DNA of 64,000 bases from Antedon mediterranea (Eukaryota > Echinodermata > Crinoidea > Comatulida > Antedonidae). Where the stretch lies: NCBI RefSeq assembly GCF_964355755.1, contig NC_092680.1:12191001-12255000 (forward strand), read 5' to 3'. Below, in pieces: positions 11,374 to 21,773 of this stretch. Numbering within the stretch: the stretch's first letter is position 1; every line of letters starts with the position of its first letter. The notes under the pieces were generated by a model. It ran no database searches, was not told the origin of the DNA, and saw only the letters and a list, made by a program, of their open reading frames with translations. Both the position numbers and the translations under genes were made by a program.

Positions 11374-11870
11374 TGTGTCAAAAAGGGCTGCTTTTCCTTC
11401 ACCATCATCATCATTATCGTCACATGAAGGCAAGGGCTCCAGCTGGGGTGGTGAGGGTTCTTTAGCATTTCGAGGTTTAAAACAACGCTTAGGTGGTTTG
11501 TAGTCTGGTTGAGTCTTGTCATCATACCCTTCATCAACATCAAAAGTGTAAATTTCTTTATCAAAGTCTTCATCATAAATGGTATCTGTTTTGACAGGAA
11601 ATTGAGTTTCGAGCACTTTGTTCGACTGGTTGTACAGGTACTCCACTCCGATGAGTTCTCCAGTGTACTTGTTTGGAATGATAAAACTTTTGTACACTTT
11701 TTTGCCAATCACTTGCTCTGACAGTATGTTGAGAGCATGCTGATGCAGTCCACTATATGTACTGGAGATGGGTCCTCCAGACTGGGTAGCAGCTAGTGCA
11801 CGGTTTGCATTCCATCGAACAAGTCCATCCATCAGGTAAGCTTGGAAATGTAAGTCGCTAGCACGCTCAC
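11374..11870 (-). CDS. DUF6729/DDE-like gene, post-catalytic exon with acidic linker
   Basis: 497 bp exon preceded by a 99 bp intron (11871-11969) that happens to be open in frame. It encodes GERASDLHFQAYLMDGLVRWN, a hydrophobic YSGLHQHALNIL segment and YTGELIGVEYLYNQ, followed by an Asp/Glu-rich linker ending at ACA/GTCAGT. That donor keeps phase 0 into the next exon, where the alternative TCA/GTTAAA would create a stop. Confidence 0.7.
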
Positions 11871-11969
11871 CTGAGAAAAAAATAAAACATCCATAATAAT
11901 GAAATAATACAAAAATCTGTAGATCGGTTTGAAGATTTGGTAGATACCAAATAAAAAGTAATACTGTAC

Positions 11970-12764
11970 CTGGAATAAACCTGTTAAGGTGAAGATGAAA
12001 CGATTCCAAAAAAGTGGAGCCTCTTGCGCAACGATATACTGGCAAGGTAACTCCACCCTTAAGCATCTCACTGGTTTTTGTGTAGAGCGGGATGCCTTCT
12101 GGATCCTGGATGCAGGCGATGTGTCGCTCTTGTGAGCTCCAGATATCCCAGGTCTGTTCAGAGTCTAAGAGTAGGACGCCCATTGTGTCACGGCCTTCTT
12201 TACCATCGAGGGAAGTCAGGAGCTCTCGGATTAGGTTGGCAGTCTCGCAAGTCCCTCGTGTTGTCCTGCGACAATCTGAGCATACTCCTTCTTGCTGATG
12301 TTTTTCAATATGATGTCGTCTGTTGGGTTGGAATGCTTCTTGCTTGCAATGAGCTGTTCACGCTTGGCGAGCTTCAGACGTTCAACATCGTCAGCGCTCC
12401 ACTCAAAAATGCAAGCGGAAAGACGTTTGAGAAATATCGGATACAACTGATGTGATTCTGTTGAACAAGCTGCAGCAATTCTCCTCGTGAAGTGCCAGAT
12501 GTCCAGACGAATTTTCATGTCAGGCCAGGCGCTGAACATCTTCCTTATGCTTGAATGACCGCAGCAGTCACGGTCGACGTAGAGAATCTCGGGAGGAGGT
12601 ACGCCTGCCAAAGCATATCGGTTAATGATGCCGTTTGTCATGTTGTTTAAGCCACATCCTTCTGCAGCAGTCAGGACTGTAATGAGCACCTGGCCGTACT
12701 CATTTCCGACGTTTGTTGCCCATGCTCCTGTTCCACATGCACGACCGGCTAGCTTCCTTACAAT
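11970..12764 (-). CDS. RNase H-like catalytic core exon, one-base deletion inside
   Basis: 795 bp exon, acceptor TTTTTGCAG, donor CCAG/GTACAG. It encodes IVRKLAGRACGTG, ILYVDRDCCG (Asp at 12573-12575), RLDIWHFTRRIAA (Asp at 12501-12503), HLYPIF-like helical segments, then CIQDPEGIPLY, VYRCARGSTFLESFHLHLNRF (Glu at 12004-12006). Near 12285 the frame changes from KKEYAQI to CRRTTRGTCETANL. The one-base loss also explains why this exon is one base short of the phase needed at its donor. The lesion lies between the second Asp and the Glu, so the unedited reading frame would lose the catalytic Glu. Confidence 0.75.
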
Positions 12765-12885
12765 CTGCAAAAAAACCCAAACAAATTTATTAGGAAGAAA
12801 GCTTCCCCACAATCTGCAAAAAAAAAAAGAAAATCAAATAATTAAAAGTAAATTGCAGAAATAGTATTGTTTATAAATTTTTTAC

Positions 12886-13682
12886 CCTTTTGGTCGAGTC
12901 AATCTTCAACACTCTTCCGAACGTCGATGTGATAGAAGCCTTGAGTTCGTCGATTCTTCCCATTACTTCGTTGCAGTAGATGGTAAGGAACCATTGGACA
13001 GAGGGAACAGGAATCATTTTAGACACCTCATCAAATTTAGAAGCAGCAATGACATAATCATCACGAGAACCACAGAACTTCTTGCAATTTTCTAAGTAGA
13101 GAGCCACTCTCTCATTCCACTGCCTTGTGTGTTGTTCTAAGACTTGTTGGCGAAGCTGTGATGGACTGTTACCGAGACCGCGGTACTTTAGAAGCTGCAG
13201 GACCCGGTTGTCGCAGGCCAAGTGATACGAAAGTACATCAGGAAACTGAAGGCGATGTGCTAAATCAAGTTGCTTTAAAATGTTTTCACTCCAGCCAATT
13301 TGTCTTTGTTTGCAATTAGAGCACCTCAGTTGCTCTGTTGCAAGAAAGTAGTGGCAGTCTAAATCCAGGACCGGACGAACGATTCCATGGAGGCCGCCTG
13401 ATGTTAGTGGATAGCTCTTGCATTCTGGCCGAGGGCAGACCAGCTTAACCTGCCAAGTTTTGCGGGGCAACCAAAGAAGAAGACGATGACCGAAGTAACT
13501 GTTGGCCATGGGTATGTTTTTGTTGAGCGGATCCGGTTGAGGTGGATAATACCAAAGTTGTTTGAGTTTAGTTGAATCCAACTCTGCGGTCCCCTTCTTC
13601 GATTTCTTGAATAAGGTTTTTGAAATCCACTGCTGATCGATCTCGGGCAAGTTCTTCTTCCATTTATCTGGTATGAGACAAT
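12886..13682 (-). CDS. DUF6729-like domain exon, ends at first catalytic Asp
   Basis: 797 bp exon without interruption. It starts DCLIPDKWKKNLPEID and includes WYYPPQPDPLN, MANSYFGHRLLLWLPRK, CPRPECKSYPLTSGG, RCSNCKQRQIGWS and SVQWFLTIYCNEV. Two Cys pairs suggest a zinc-binding fold. The end, RVLKIDSTKR, carries an Asp at 12898-12900 that sits where RNase H-like transposases have the first catalytic acid. This is the best preserved part of the gene. Confidence 0.75.
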
Positions 13683-13796
13683 CTGCAAGAAAAACCAAAA
13701 CAAAATTGTATAATTAATGAAACTACATTATGTAATTTTCATTTTCTAGTTTTAAAAATCAAACAAAATAATTAAAATTACACTGAAATAAACTAC

Positions 13797-13868
13797 CTTC
13801 ACTCTGTTTGATGGTTATTGTAGTGGATGGCATAGTACTAACAGGTTCATAAGATGTATTTGGTTGAG
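13797..13868 (-). CDS. DUF6729/DDE-like gene, short linker exon
   Basis: 72 bp exon, acceptor TCTTACAG and donor GAAG/GTAGTT, phase 1 on both sides. It encodes a Pro/Ser/Thr-rich linker (QPNTSYEPVSTMPSTTITIKQ, in part) between the N-terminal region and the DUF6729-like domain. The preserved phase on both sides is the main support. Confidence 0.65.
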
Positions 13869-14102
13869 CTGTAAGACGGAAAATTAAAGAATATTTAGCA
13901 GTAAACTACTTTCATTCGCTATCTACAGTATGCTATAAAACAATGTATTTAAACAACACGATTTTATGATTGAGTATAAATGAATGCATAAAAAAAACGT
14001 AAACCCAGCAAGCCTACAACATACACAGGCACTAAAAATGCAAAACCTGAAATTTGTAATTTAGAAAATGCACAAAAAACACAAATATGGAATAAGTCTT
14101 AC

Positions 14103-14670
14103 CTGGTGCATATGAGGTTGATGGTTGCAAAGAAGCATCAAAGACATCAGTACCAGAAAGCGTTTCATCTGTGACATCCTCAAGCTTTTGTAGCTTAATA
14201 CCAACAGGTATGTACGATGTCTGTCTAGTTGGGCATTTCCTGCGGCGTTTTATTTCTTTCATTGCTATGGCTTCTTTGCCTTCTGGGAAAGACTCCAAGT
14301 ACCTCTTAAAGTTGAATTTCTTAATACTAAGTGAACTTGTACTTGGAATTTCATTAGCCATTTTAATAACAAAACATACTGCATATTCCAGTACATTTTC
14401 GACCATCCACTTGAATGTTTGTCCACTGTATTTACTATGCTGAAACTTGTAGCAGCCCAACACATCACATTCATCTTTGGTGTTTCCACCCAGCCTGCAC
14501 ACCTCCTTCAAGGCATCTTGGCGTACATCATCAGGAGTTAGACACTTGCCAGTTGGTCGTTTTCTCAAGCTGTTAAATACTACAGCAGCAGATGTATCTT
14601 CAAGAATTAAGGCACCCTCTTCACTGCGCCGAAAAGTTGGTCTGAACATACTGTACTGTCTATTGAACAC
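14103..14670 (-). CDS. DUF6729/DDE-like gene, N-terminal exon
   Basis: 568 bp exon, acceptor TTTTGCAG and donor CCAG/GTAAGA. It encodes VFNRQYSMFRPTFRR through a Cys-containing stretch (CRLGG..CDVLGCYKFQ), a basic segment (KEIKRRRKC) that may be a nuclear signal, and a Ser/Thr-rich tail. It has no stop in frame. The function of this part is not known to me. Confidence 0.7.
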
Positions 14671-14744
14671 CTGCAAAATTAAAAAAACTGATCAAAGGCA
14701 AAAATATATATGTAAGTAAAGTATGTGATAAAAGAAAATTTTAC

Positions 14745-14785
14745 CCGTATAATGCCACTGTGCACCGTGCAGTTGTAGTAAATGG
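14745..14785 (-). CDS. DUF6729/DDE-like gene, small upstream coding exon
   Basis: 41 bp exon between TTATTTACAG (acceptor) and a GTAAAA donor. In the frame set by the next exon it reads IYYNCTVHSGIIR and continues into VFNRQYSMFRPTFRR. It enters with one base of a codon supplied from upstream, so at least one earlier coding exon should exist. I could not identify it in the 1.2 kb intron. Confidence 0.6.
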
Positions 14786-16011
14786 CTGTAAATAAAATAA
14801 AATCAAATCTAAATAAAATAAAATATCTGTGGGTTAAAATTTCTCAAGTAATAATTAATAGTAGACCAAGACTTTAAATGTAAAATATTAATAAAATGAA
14901 TTACATATAGCATTAAAACATATCTACTAAGAACAAACTATTTTATCTAAATTAAATTAAGAAAATATTACATATGAATAATTATGTTTTTTTTTCAATT
15001 AAAAAAACTATATAAAGAATTACAACATAAATTAGAGTAAATTGAATAATCTTTGTTTATTAAACAGTGTATGTATCAACTCTTTGATCCCTGAGCACTT
15101 CCTTTAATGCAATCAAATTATTTGAGAATCTTATCTAAATCCACAAATGCAGTTGATTGCCTAATTAAACGAATGCTTTAGATCAAAGAGTTGAAGCCTA
15201 CACTTAATTAAACAATCATTATAATAAAAGTTAAATTGTTTATCTATCAATTAAAAGGGTTGACATGTGAACAAGGCTTTAGTCTGTTTCCCATGGATGC
15301 TATTCTGATACAGCACACATTTAGTTTTTTATAGTTTATGTTTAGGCCTAAAATCTATTACAGGGTACATAGGCTAGTCTAACTAGTAATAGGATTGTTA
15401 AAATATTAAATAAATTAAACTTTAAAGAATAGCTTAATTACATTAAACTAAATTTATTTACTATGGGATGGTTCTACGATAAATACTAATCTAAGCCTAG
15501 GCCTAGTCTAAACTACTGTAGTAGATAAGTTTTGAAGAAAATAAATAACAGGGAGCCCTAAGTAGGTAGCATCTTACTAGGGCCTAGCCCTTACAGGCCC
15601 ATGGTTTGACTTACAATTCATGGCAACCAAAAAAGATCTAGGCCTACCTAGAGGTCTTTCTATCTAGCCTACTAGCTAGGCCTAGGCTATATAGTAAATA
15701 CATTAATTAAAGTAAGTGTCGAGTGACACTATCTAACCCTAACTAACCTATAAAGGCATGCGTTATTGTTAATACTTTATGAAATATATGTAGGCCTACT
15801 GGTAATTAGGGGGATAAGTAATAATAGCAAATGCATTTTACCACACACAGAGCAGACTACCGCCAACAAGAATTAGCGTCGGCACCCATACAAACACATT
15901 TGCTAGGCCATGGCATAGTTTCTATTGACTATGGCTGGGTTAGGCCTAGGCCAAACAAGTTATCAACACTTTAAATGCCGATTTCAAGCATGAAATCAAT
16001 TTCGCTCTTAC
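14786..16011 (-). other. Large 5' intron of the DUF6729/DDE-like gene
   Basis: AT-rich to about 15300, then dense in TAGGCC words to 15960. It contains a 120 bp hairpin (separate entry). I searched for the missing upstream coding exon and found no open segment with good splice sites in the right phase. Confidence 0.5.
15076..15194. repeat. Short palindromic MITE-like hairpin
   Basis: CAACTCTTTGATC at 15077-15089 and GATCAAAGAGTTG at 15181-15193 are a perfect 13 bp inverted pair. Pairing continues imperfectly inward (TTTAAT and GCAATCAA on one arm against ATTAAA and TTGATTGC on the other). The size, about 120 bp, and the near-palindrome fit a foldback MITE inside the intron. No target duplication is clear. 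Confidence 0.55.
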
Positions 16012-16150
16012 CTTTAATGCAAGTACACGTTCGAGTTGAATACAGCTACTACCAGAATTCGCCTTGAAATTAATAATAATAAGTCTAGAGGATTTGTAAA
16101 AAGATGTTGTCGCATGTAAGTCTCTGGACAAAATCTCATCATTGTTTGTG
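16012..16150 (-). other. Probable first (non-coding) exon of the DUF6729/DDE-like gene
   Basis: A strong donor (AAAG/GTAAGA) ends this segment at 16012, and it lies just downstream of the CCAAT/CRE-like cluster on the minus strand. It holds a short upstream ORF (MMRFCPETYMRQ...) that closes with TAA two bases before the donor. Joining this exon directly to 14745-14785 does not give the needed phase, so it is more likely 5' UTR or there is a further exon between. The transcription start is guessed from the promoter position. Confidence 0.35.
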
Positions 16151-16180
16151 TTGTGAAAAACTTGTTGAAGTCACATATTA

Positions 16181-16320
16181 ATTACGTCACTTTTCAGTGT
16201 TCTGATTGGTCAAAATGACAAATTTGGAACAATTTTTCTAATGCTCTGATTACGTCACTTTTCAGTGCTCTGATTGTTCAACTTTTGGAACGCTTTCCGC
16301 TGCTCTGATTGGTCAATCAG
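16181..16320 (-). promoter_or_regulatory. Duplicated CCAAT/CRE-like promoter module
   Basis: On the plus strand TTACGTCA occurs at 16182-16189 and 16250-16257, each followed by CTTTTCAGTG and TCTGATTG. The block repeats at 68 bp. A third TCTGATTGGTCAATCAG lies at 16304-16320. Read on the minus strand these are CCAAT boxes (GACCAATCAGA) each paired with a CRE-like TGACGTAA, just upstream of the probable first exon. This is a typical TATA-less animal promoter layout. It lies just inside the right inverted core, so it would travel with the element. Confidence 0.5.
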
Positions 16321-16373
16321 TTGTTCAATTCATTGTCCAATTCTACAGCACATATTGGGTTATTTGTAGCGCA

Positions 16374-16858
16374 ATAGTATGCACAGAACCCATTATTCGA
16401 CTCTGTGCATGTTTATTATGCTATAGTAAGCATTAATGTAAAAAGTGAAAGGGACGAAAATTAGCCATTTTGCGAAAACAATCCCTGTAATAGTACGGGG
16501 ATTTTTTTCAAAAGATGCCCAATTTTGAACTTTTTTATTTTTTACATAAATGCTTACTATAGCATAATAAATAACAATTGACATGCGCAGAACGCATTAT
16601 TCGACATTGCGCATGTTTATTATGATATAGTAACCATTTATTCTATAATATTGCCATTTATGCAAATTTACTGTGGTAACATAATCTTACAGAGCTATAG
16701 TAACTAGTTATGTCAAAAAATAAAAGGATCGAAATTTGGCCATTTTTGCGAAAATTTCCCTGCGGGTGACCATAGGAATTTTTTCGAAAAATGGCCAAAC
16801 TATATCAAAATTTCCACTTTTCAAAATTCGAAAATTATGCTATAATATTGCCATTTAT
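16374..16858. repeat. Right inner inverted-repeat core of candidate large transposon
   Basis: Inverted counterpart of 8156-8640. From inside outward it holds the CATGCGCAGA/TCGAATAATG module, the ATAACAATTGACATGCGCAG segment and about one satellite B monomer, then satellite A starts at 16859. The left flank holds about nine further B units, so the flanks differ mainly in satellite copy number. Confidence 0.8.
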
Positions 16859-19800
16859 ACATAAAAACACCAAAGTGCTTAGAATAGCTTCATATCACAT
16901 TTGGAGACGTTTTAGACCATTTTGTGCATTTCGATGAAACTTGGTTACAAAAAAACATCAAAGTGCTTAAAATCACATTTGAAACCGTTTTAGACCATTT
17001 TGAGCATTTCGATAAAACTTTTCATACAAAAACACCAAAGTGCTAAGAGTAGCTTGATATCGTATTTAAAAACGTTTTAGATCATTTTGAGCATTTCGAC
17101 CAAACTTTTTCAGACAAAACATCAAAGTGTACAGAATAGCTTCAAATCGCATTTGGAGACGTTTTAGAACATTTTGTGATTTTCGAAAAAAACTTGTTAA
17201 CATAAAAATCACCAAAGTGCTTAGAATAGCTTCAAATCGCATTTGGAGACGTTTTAGACCATTTTATGATTTTCGAAAAAAACTTGTTAACAAAGAAACA
17301 CCAAAGTGTTAAAAACATCAAAGTGTAGAGAATAGCTTAAAATCGCATTTGGAGACGTTTTAGACTATTTTGGGAATTTCGAAAAAACTTTTAACACAAA
17401 AACATCAAAGAGCATAAAATAGCTTGATATCGTATTTAAAAACGTTTTAGACCATTTTGAGCATTTCGACAAAACTTTTTCACACAAAACATCAAAGTGT
17501 ACAGAATAGCTTCAAATAGCATTTGGAGACGTTTTAGACCATTTTGGGATTTTCGAAAAAACTTTTCACACAAAAACATCAAAGAGCATAAAATAGCTTA
17601 ATATCGTATTAAAAAACGTTTTAGACCATTTTGAGCATTTCGACAAAACTTTTTCACACAAAACATCAAAGTGTACAGAATTGCTTCAAATCGCATTTGG
17701 AAACGTTTTAAACCATTTTGTGATTTTCGAAAAAACTTGTTAACATAAAAACATCAAAGTGAAAAGAATAGCTTCGAATCGCATTTGGAGACGTTTTAGA
17801 CCATTTTGTGATTTTCGAACAAACTTGTTAACATAAAAACACCAAAGTGCTTTGAATAGCTTCAAATCGCATTTGGAGACGTTTTGGACCATTTTATTCA
17901 TTTCGATGAAATTTGGTTACACAAAAACATCAAAGTGCACAAAATAGCTTAATATGGTATTTGAAAACGTTTTAGACCATTTTCAGCATTTCGACAAAAC
18001 TTTTTCACACAAAACATCAAAGTATACAGAATAGCTTCAAATCGCATTTGGAGACGTTTTAGACCATTTTGTGCATTTCGATGAAACTTGGTTACACAAA
18101 AACATGAAAGTGCTTAAAATCACACTAGAAACCGTTTTAGACCATTTTGAGCATTTCAACAATACTTTTTCACACAAAACATCAAAGTGTACAGAATAGC
18201 TTCAAAGCGCATTTGGAGACGTTTTAGACCATTTTGTGATTTTCGAAAAAACTTGTTAACATAAAAACACCAAAGTGCTTAGAATAGCTTCAAATCGCAT
18301 TTGGAGACGTTTTAGACCAATTTGTTCATTTCGATGAAATTTGGTTAAACAAAAATATCAAAGTGCACAAAATAGCTTAATATGGTATTTGAAAACGTTT
18401 TAGACCATTTTGAGCATTTCGACAAAACTTTTTCACACAAAACATCAAAGTATACAGAATAGCTTCAAATCGCATTAGGAGACGTTTAGACAATTTTCAG
18501 CATTTCGATAAAACTTTTCACACAAAAACATCAAAGATCACAAAATAGCTTAATATCGTATTTTAAAAAGTTTTAGACCATTTTGAGCATTTCGACAAAA
18601 CTTAACATCAAAGTGTACAGAATAGCTTCAGATCGCATTTGGAGACGTTTTAGACCATTTTGTGCATTTCGATGAAACTTGGTTACACAAAAACATCAAA
18701 GTGCTTAAAATCACATTAGAAACCGTTTTAGACCATTTTGAGCATTTCGATAAAACTTTTCACACAAAAACATCAAAGAGCACAAAATAGCTTAATATCG
18801 TATTTAAAAACGTTTTAGACCATTTTGAGCATTTCGACAAAACTTTTTCACATAAAGCATTGGTGTTTTTATGTTAACAAGTTTTTTCGAAAATCACAAA
18901 ATGGTCTAAAACGTCTCCAAATGCGATTTGAAACTATTCTAACCACTTTGGTGTTTTTATGTTAACAAGTTTTTTCGAAAATCAGAAAATGGTCTATAAC
19001 GTCTCCAAATGCGATTTGAAGCTATTCTAAGCACTTTTGTGTTTTTATGTTAACAATTTATTTTCGAAAATCACAAAATTGTCTAAAACGTCTCCAAATG
19101 CGATTTGCAGCTATTCTGTACACTTTGATGGTTTGTGTGAAAAAGTTTTGTTGAAATGCTCAAAATGGTCTAAAACGTTTTTAAATACGATATTAAGCTA
19201 TTTTGTGCTCTTTGATGTTTTTGTGAAAAGTTTTATCGAAATGCTCAAAATGGTCTAAAACGGTTTCTAATGTGATTTTAAGCACTTTGATGTTTTTGTG
19301 TAACCAAGTTTCATTGAAATGCATAAAATGGTCTAAAACGTCTCAAAATGCGATTTGAAGCTATTCTAAGCACTTTGGTGTTTTTATGTTAACAAGTTTT
19401 TTGGAAAATCACAAAATGGTCTAAAACTTCTCCAAATGCGATTTGAAGCTATTCTGTACACTTTGATGTTTTGTGTGAAAAAGTTTTATCGAAATGCACA
19501 AAATGGTCTAAAACGTTTCCAAATGCGATTTGAAGCTATTCTAAGCACTTTTGTGTTTTTATGTTAACAAGTTTTTTCGAAAATCACAAAATGGTCTAAA
19601 ACGTCTCCAAATGCGATTTGAAGCTATTCTGTACAATTTGATGTTTTGTGTGAAAAAGTTTCATCGAAATGCACAAATTGGTCTAAAACGTTTCCAAATG
19701 CGATTTGAAGCTATTCTAAGCACTTTTGTGTTTTTATGTTAACAAGTTTATTCGAACATCACAAAATGGTCTAAAACGTCTACAAATGCGATTTGAAGCT

Positions 19801-20020
19801 ATTCTTAGCACTTTGGTGTTTTTATGTTAACAAGTTTTTTCGAAAATCACAAAATGGTCTAAAACGTCTCCAAATGCGATATGAAGCTATTCTGTACACG
19901 TTGATGTTTTGTGTGAAAAAGTTTTGTCGAAATGCTCAAAATGGTCTAAAACGTTTTAAAATACCATATTAAGCTATTTTGTGCACTTTGATGTTTTTGT
20001 GTGAAAAGTTTTATCGAAAT
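16859..20020. repeat. Satellite A, right array with inversion near 18860
   Basis: Same ~88-90 bp family as 3133-6335, with the same monomer types. Units run in one orientation to about 18858 and in the opposite orientation from about 18865 to 20020, with the switch at ATAAAGCATTGGTGTTTTTATG. It ends abruptly at GTTTTATCGAAAT followed by unrelated sequence (ACCACCCGATTCTGC). The orientation of the block next to the inverted core differs from that on the left side. Confidence 0.92.
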
Positions 20021-21773
20021 ACCACCCGATTCTGCTACTGTCCACAGGTGCTATCTGTAAAACTATAGCAAGTTATACACGTTGCTGTCTGCTATAAATG
20101 CTGTACTTTTAACACACGGTACACTGTCTGTAGTACAGTGTGTGTTGACCATTTACAATGATGTACAACCATAGGCAGGTTTTAGTACTGCCATGCAAGA
20201 ATGGATAGGTGTTTTCCGCCGCTTTTAGGCCTTCTAGTCAATTATTGTTATTATTATACGAATTATGTAATTAGTCTAGTAGCTCATCTACCTTTTTAGC
20301 AGGGCATAATGAATATTGTAACTAGGCTAGGCCTACTAGTCTAGCGGGAAATCAACCAATTATTTGGTTGGATACGAGTTTAGGGTACGAAGTTAAGTAC
20401 GAGTTGGCATGGGTACGAGTCGACCAGGGGTGAATCGACCAGAGTACACCCGGCCGCCCTACTAGAGCATAGGCTACAGGCCTGCAGGAATGGGAAATCT
20501 GTCCTAGCTATAGGCATAGGCCTACATTGGGACGCCCAAAAAAGCCATCATATGAGCATAAAAAGGCCTCGTAGAGCCAGACATGTTAACATATACTACA
20601 CAGTACTAGTACGTCTACCATTTATTATAGTTCCATGGTACTACGGATCACTACTATCTAGGTCTAGTAGGCTAGGGTAGGGTTCCAGTAATTTCGGTCT
20701 CGTTTTTTCAGGAGTGCATGTGAGAGGTGAGGTAGGTTAGCCCAGCTAGGCTAAACTAACATGTAAGTAGTATTCTACCATGGGATGGGAACGAGTCGGC
20801 ATGGGGGTACGGGTTGATCTTTATCCGTATTCCGTAACGTACCCATGTCAACTCTTACCAAACTTGGCTAACTCGTACCCAAATAATTGGTCAACTCGTA
20901 CCAATAGCTTTATAGCTTTATTGATAGCTGGGTTCAAATCTAGGTTGGGACGGTTTTTTCTCATTCTAAAACAGAATTCCTTATAATAATAAAATAATAT
21001 CGACCTATGAATTTAACTGTAATATTGTATTGTATACATAATATTAGTAGTAATAGTAATTCCCATTGCATTTTAATTCATTATTATAATATATTTTACG
21101 ATTACCCCTTAATTATACTATAGTATAACTTCCTTGTTATATTTTACAATATTTTCTTCATAATTCAACAATTTTTTTTCACAGCTAATTATCAAACTGA
21201 ATCATCACACACCAAATCTCATGAAATCTCTAGTGTATTTCTCCAAGCTAATCCAGCTACATGGTATTGCCTTGAGGCTAAACTACATTGTATACTGGGC
21301 ACTACCATCATTCCTGGCCCGTCAACCTGGACCACATTATGGTCCAACACAGTCGTGTACTACTGATTCCAAATAGTGAATTACATCCTGTGGTCAGTAT
21401 TTATTTGCACTTATGCTTATTTCCTCCAACATACAGAGTACGTATGGCTTTTAATTTGCTTTTATACCTGTAAAAAAATCGTTTATGCCTATTGTTGCAT
21501 AAAGATCAAATTTAGACTGTAAATACTGGGATGATCACCCTAAATTTTCTTTTTCATTTAACAATTTTATATTTCACAGCCAGAAAAAAGCATACAGAGT
21601 TTTTTTTATTCATAACTGTTGAATTGCATCCCAATACATGGTACCTATTGGTATTATATCTATAAATATAAAGTACTCTCTTATAAATAGATGTATCTCT
21701 CCAACCTATTCCAACTACCTAATTTAATAATAGTACTATTAGCATACTACTGTACACTTTGTAGACAAGAAAT
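20021..21773. other. AT-rich spacer with TAGGCC words and GGTACGAGTTG-like repeats
   Basis: No convincing gene. 20280-20760 is dense in TAGGCC/CTAGTAG words. Degenerate copies of a GGTACGAGTTG-type word lie at about 20365-20435 and, mixed in orientation, 20785-20905. A lone B-box-like GGTTCAAATCTAGG at about 20931-20944 hints at an old SINE but has no partner A-box. The remainder shows nothing recognisable. Confidence 0.5.

Larger units (their letters stand above)
10056..14785 (-). pseudogene. Multi-exon DDE-transposase-like gene with DUF6729-type domain, three lesions
   Basis: Nine coding exons on the minus strand: 14745-14785, 14103-14670, 13797-13868, 12886-13682, 11970-12764, 11374-11870, 11008-11265, 10677-10925 and 10056-10587, all with GT-AG borders. 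About 1,270 codons. The order is: N-terminal region; zinc-containing DUF6729-like domain (WYYPPQP, CPRPEC, CSNC); RNase H-like core with candidate acidic residues in KIDSTKR, LYVDRDCCG and LESFHLHLNRF plus LDIWHF; acidic linker; helical region; C-terminal CSKCKQPR zinc motif. From memory, similar proteins are widespread as uncharacterised genes in fish and cnidarians; a DDE transposase origin is inference. Codon phases agree at every junction only if one base is missing near 12285 and a net +1 (or -2) change lies near 11030. A TGA at 11010-11012 also interrupts it. Otherwise the gene looks intact, so decay is recent or the lesions are assembly errors. Confidence 0.78.

Noticed and set aside
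10056-14785. Identification of the gene as a KDZ (Kyakuja/Dileera/Zisupton) transposase
   Set aside because: I do not see the motifs I associate with that group; the DUF6729-like domain and DIWHF pattern point elsewhere, so only a general DDE-like call is made.
20900-20965. tRNA or SINE suggested by GGTTCAAATCTAGG
   Set aside because: Only a B-box-like word; no A-box, stem pairing or A-tail.
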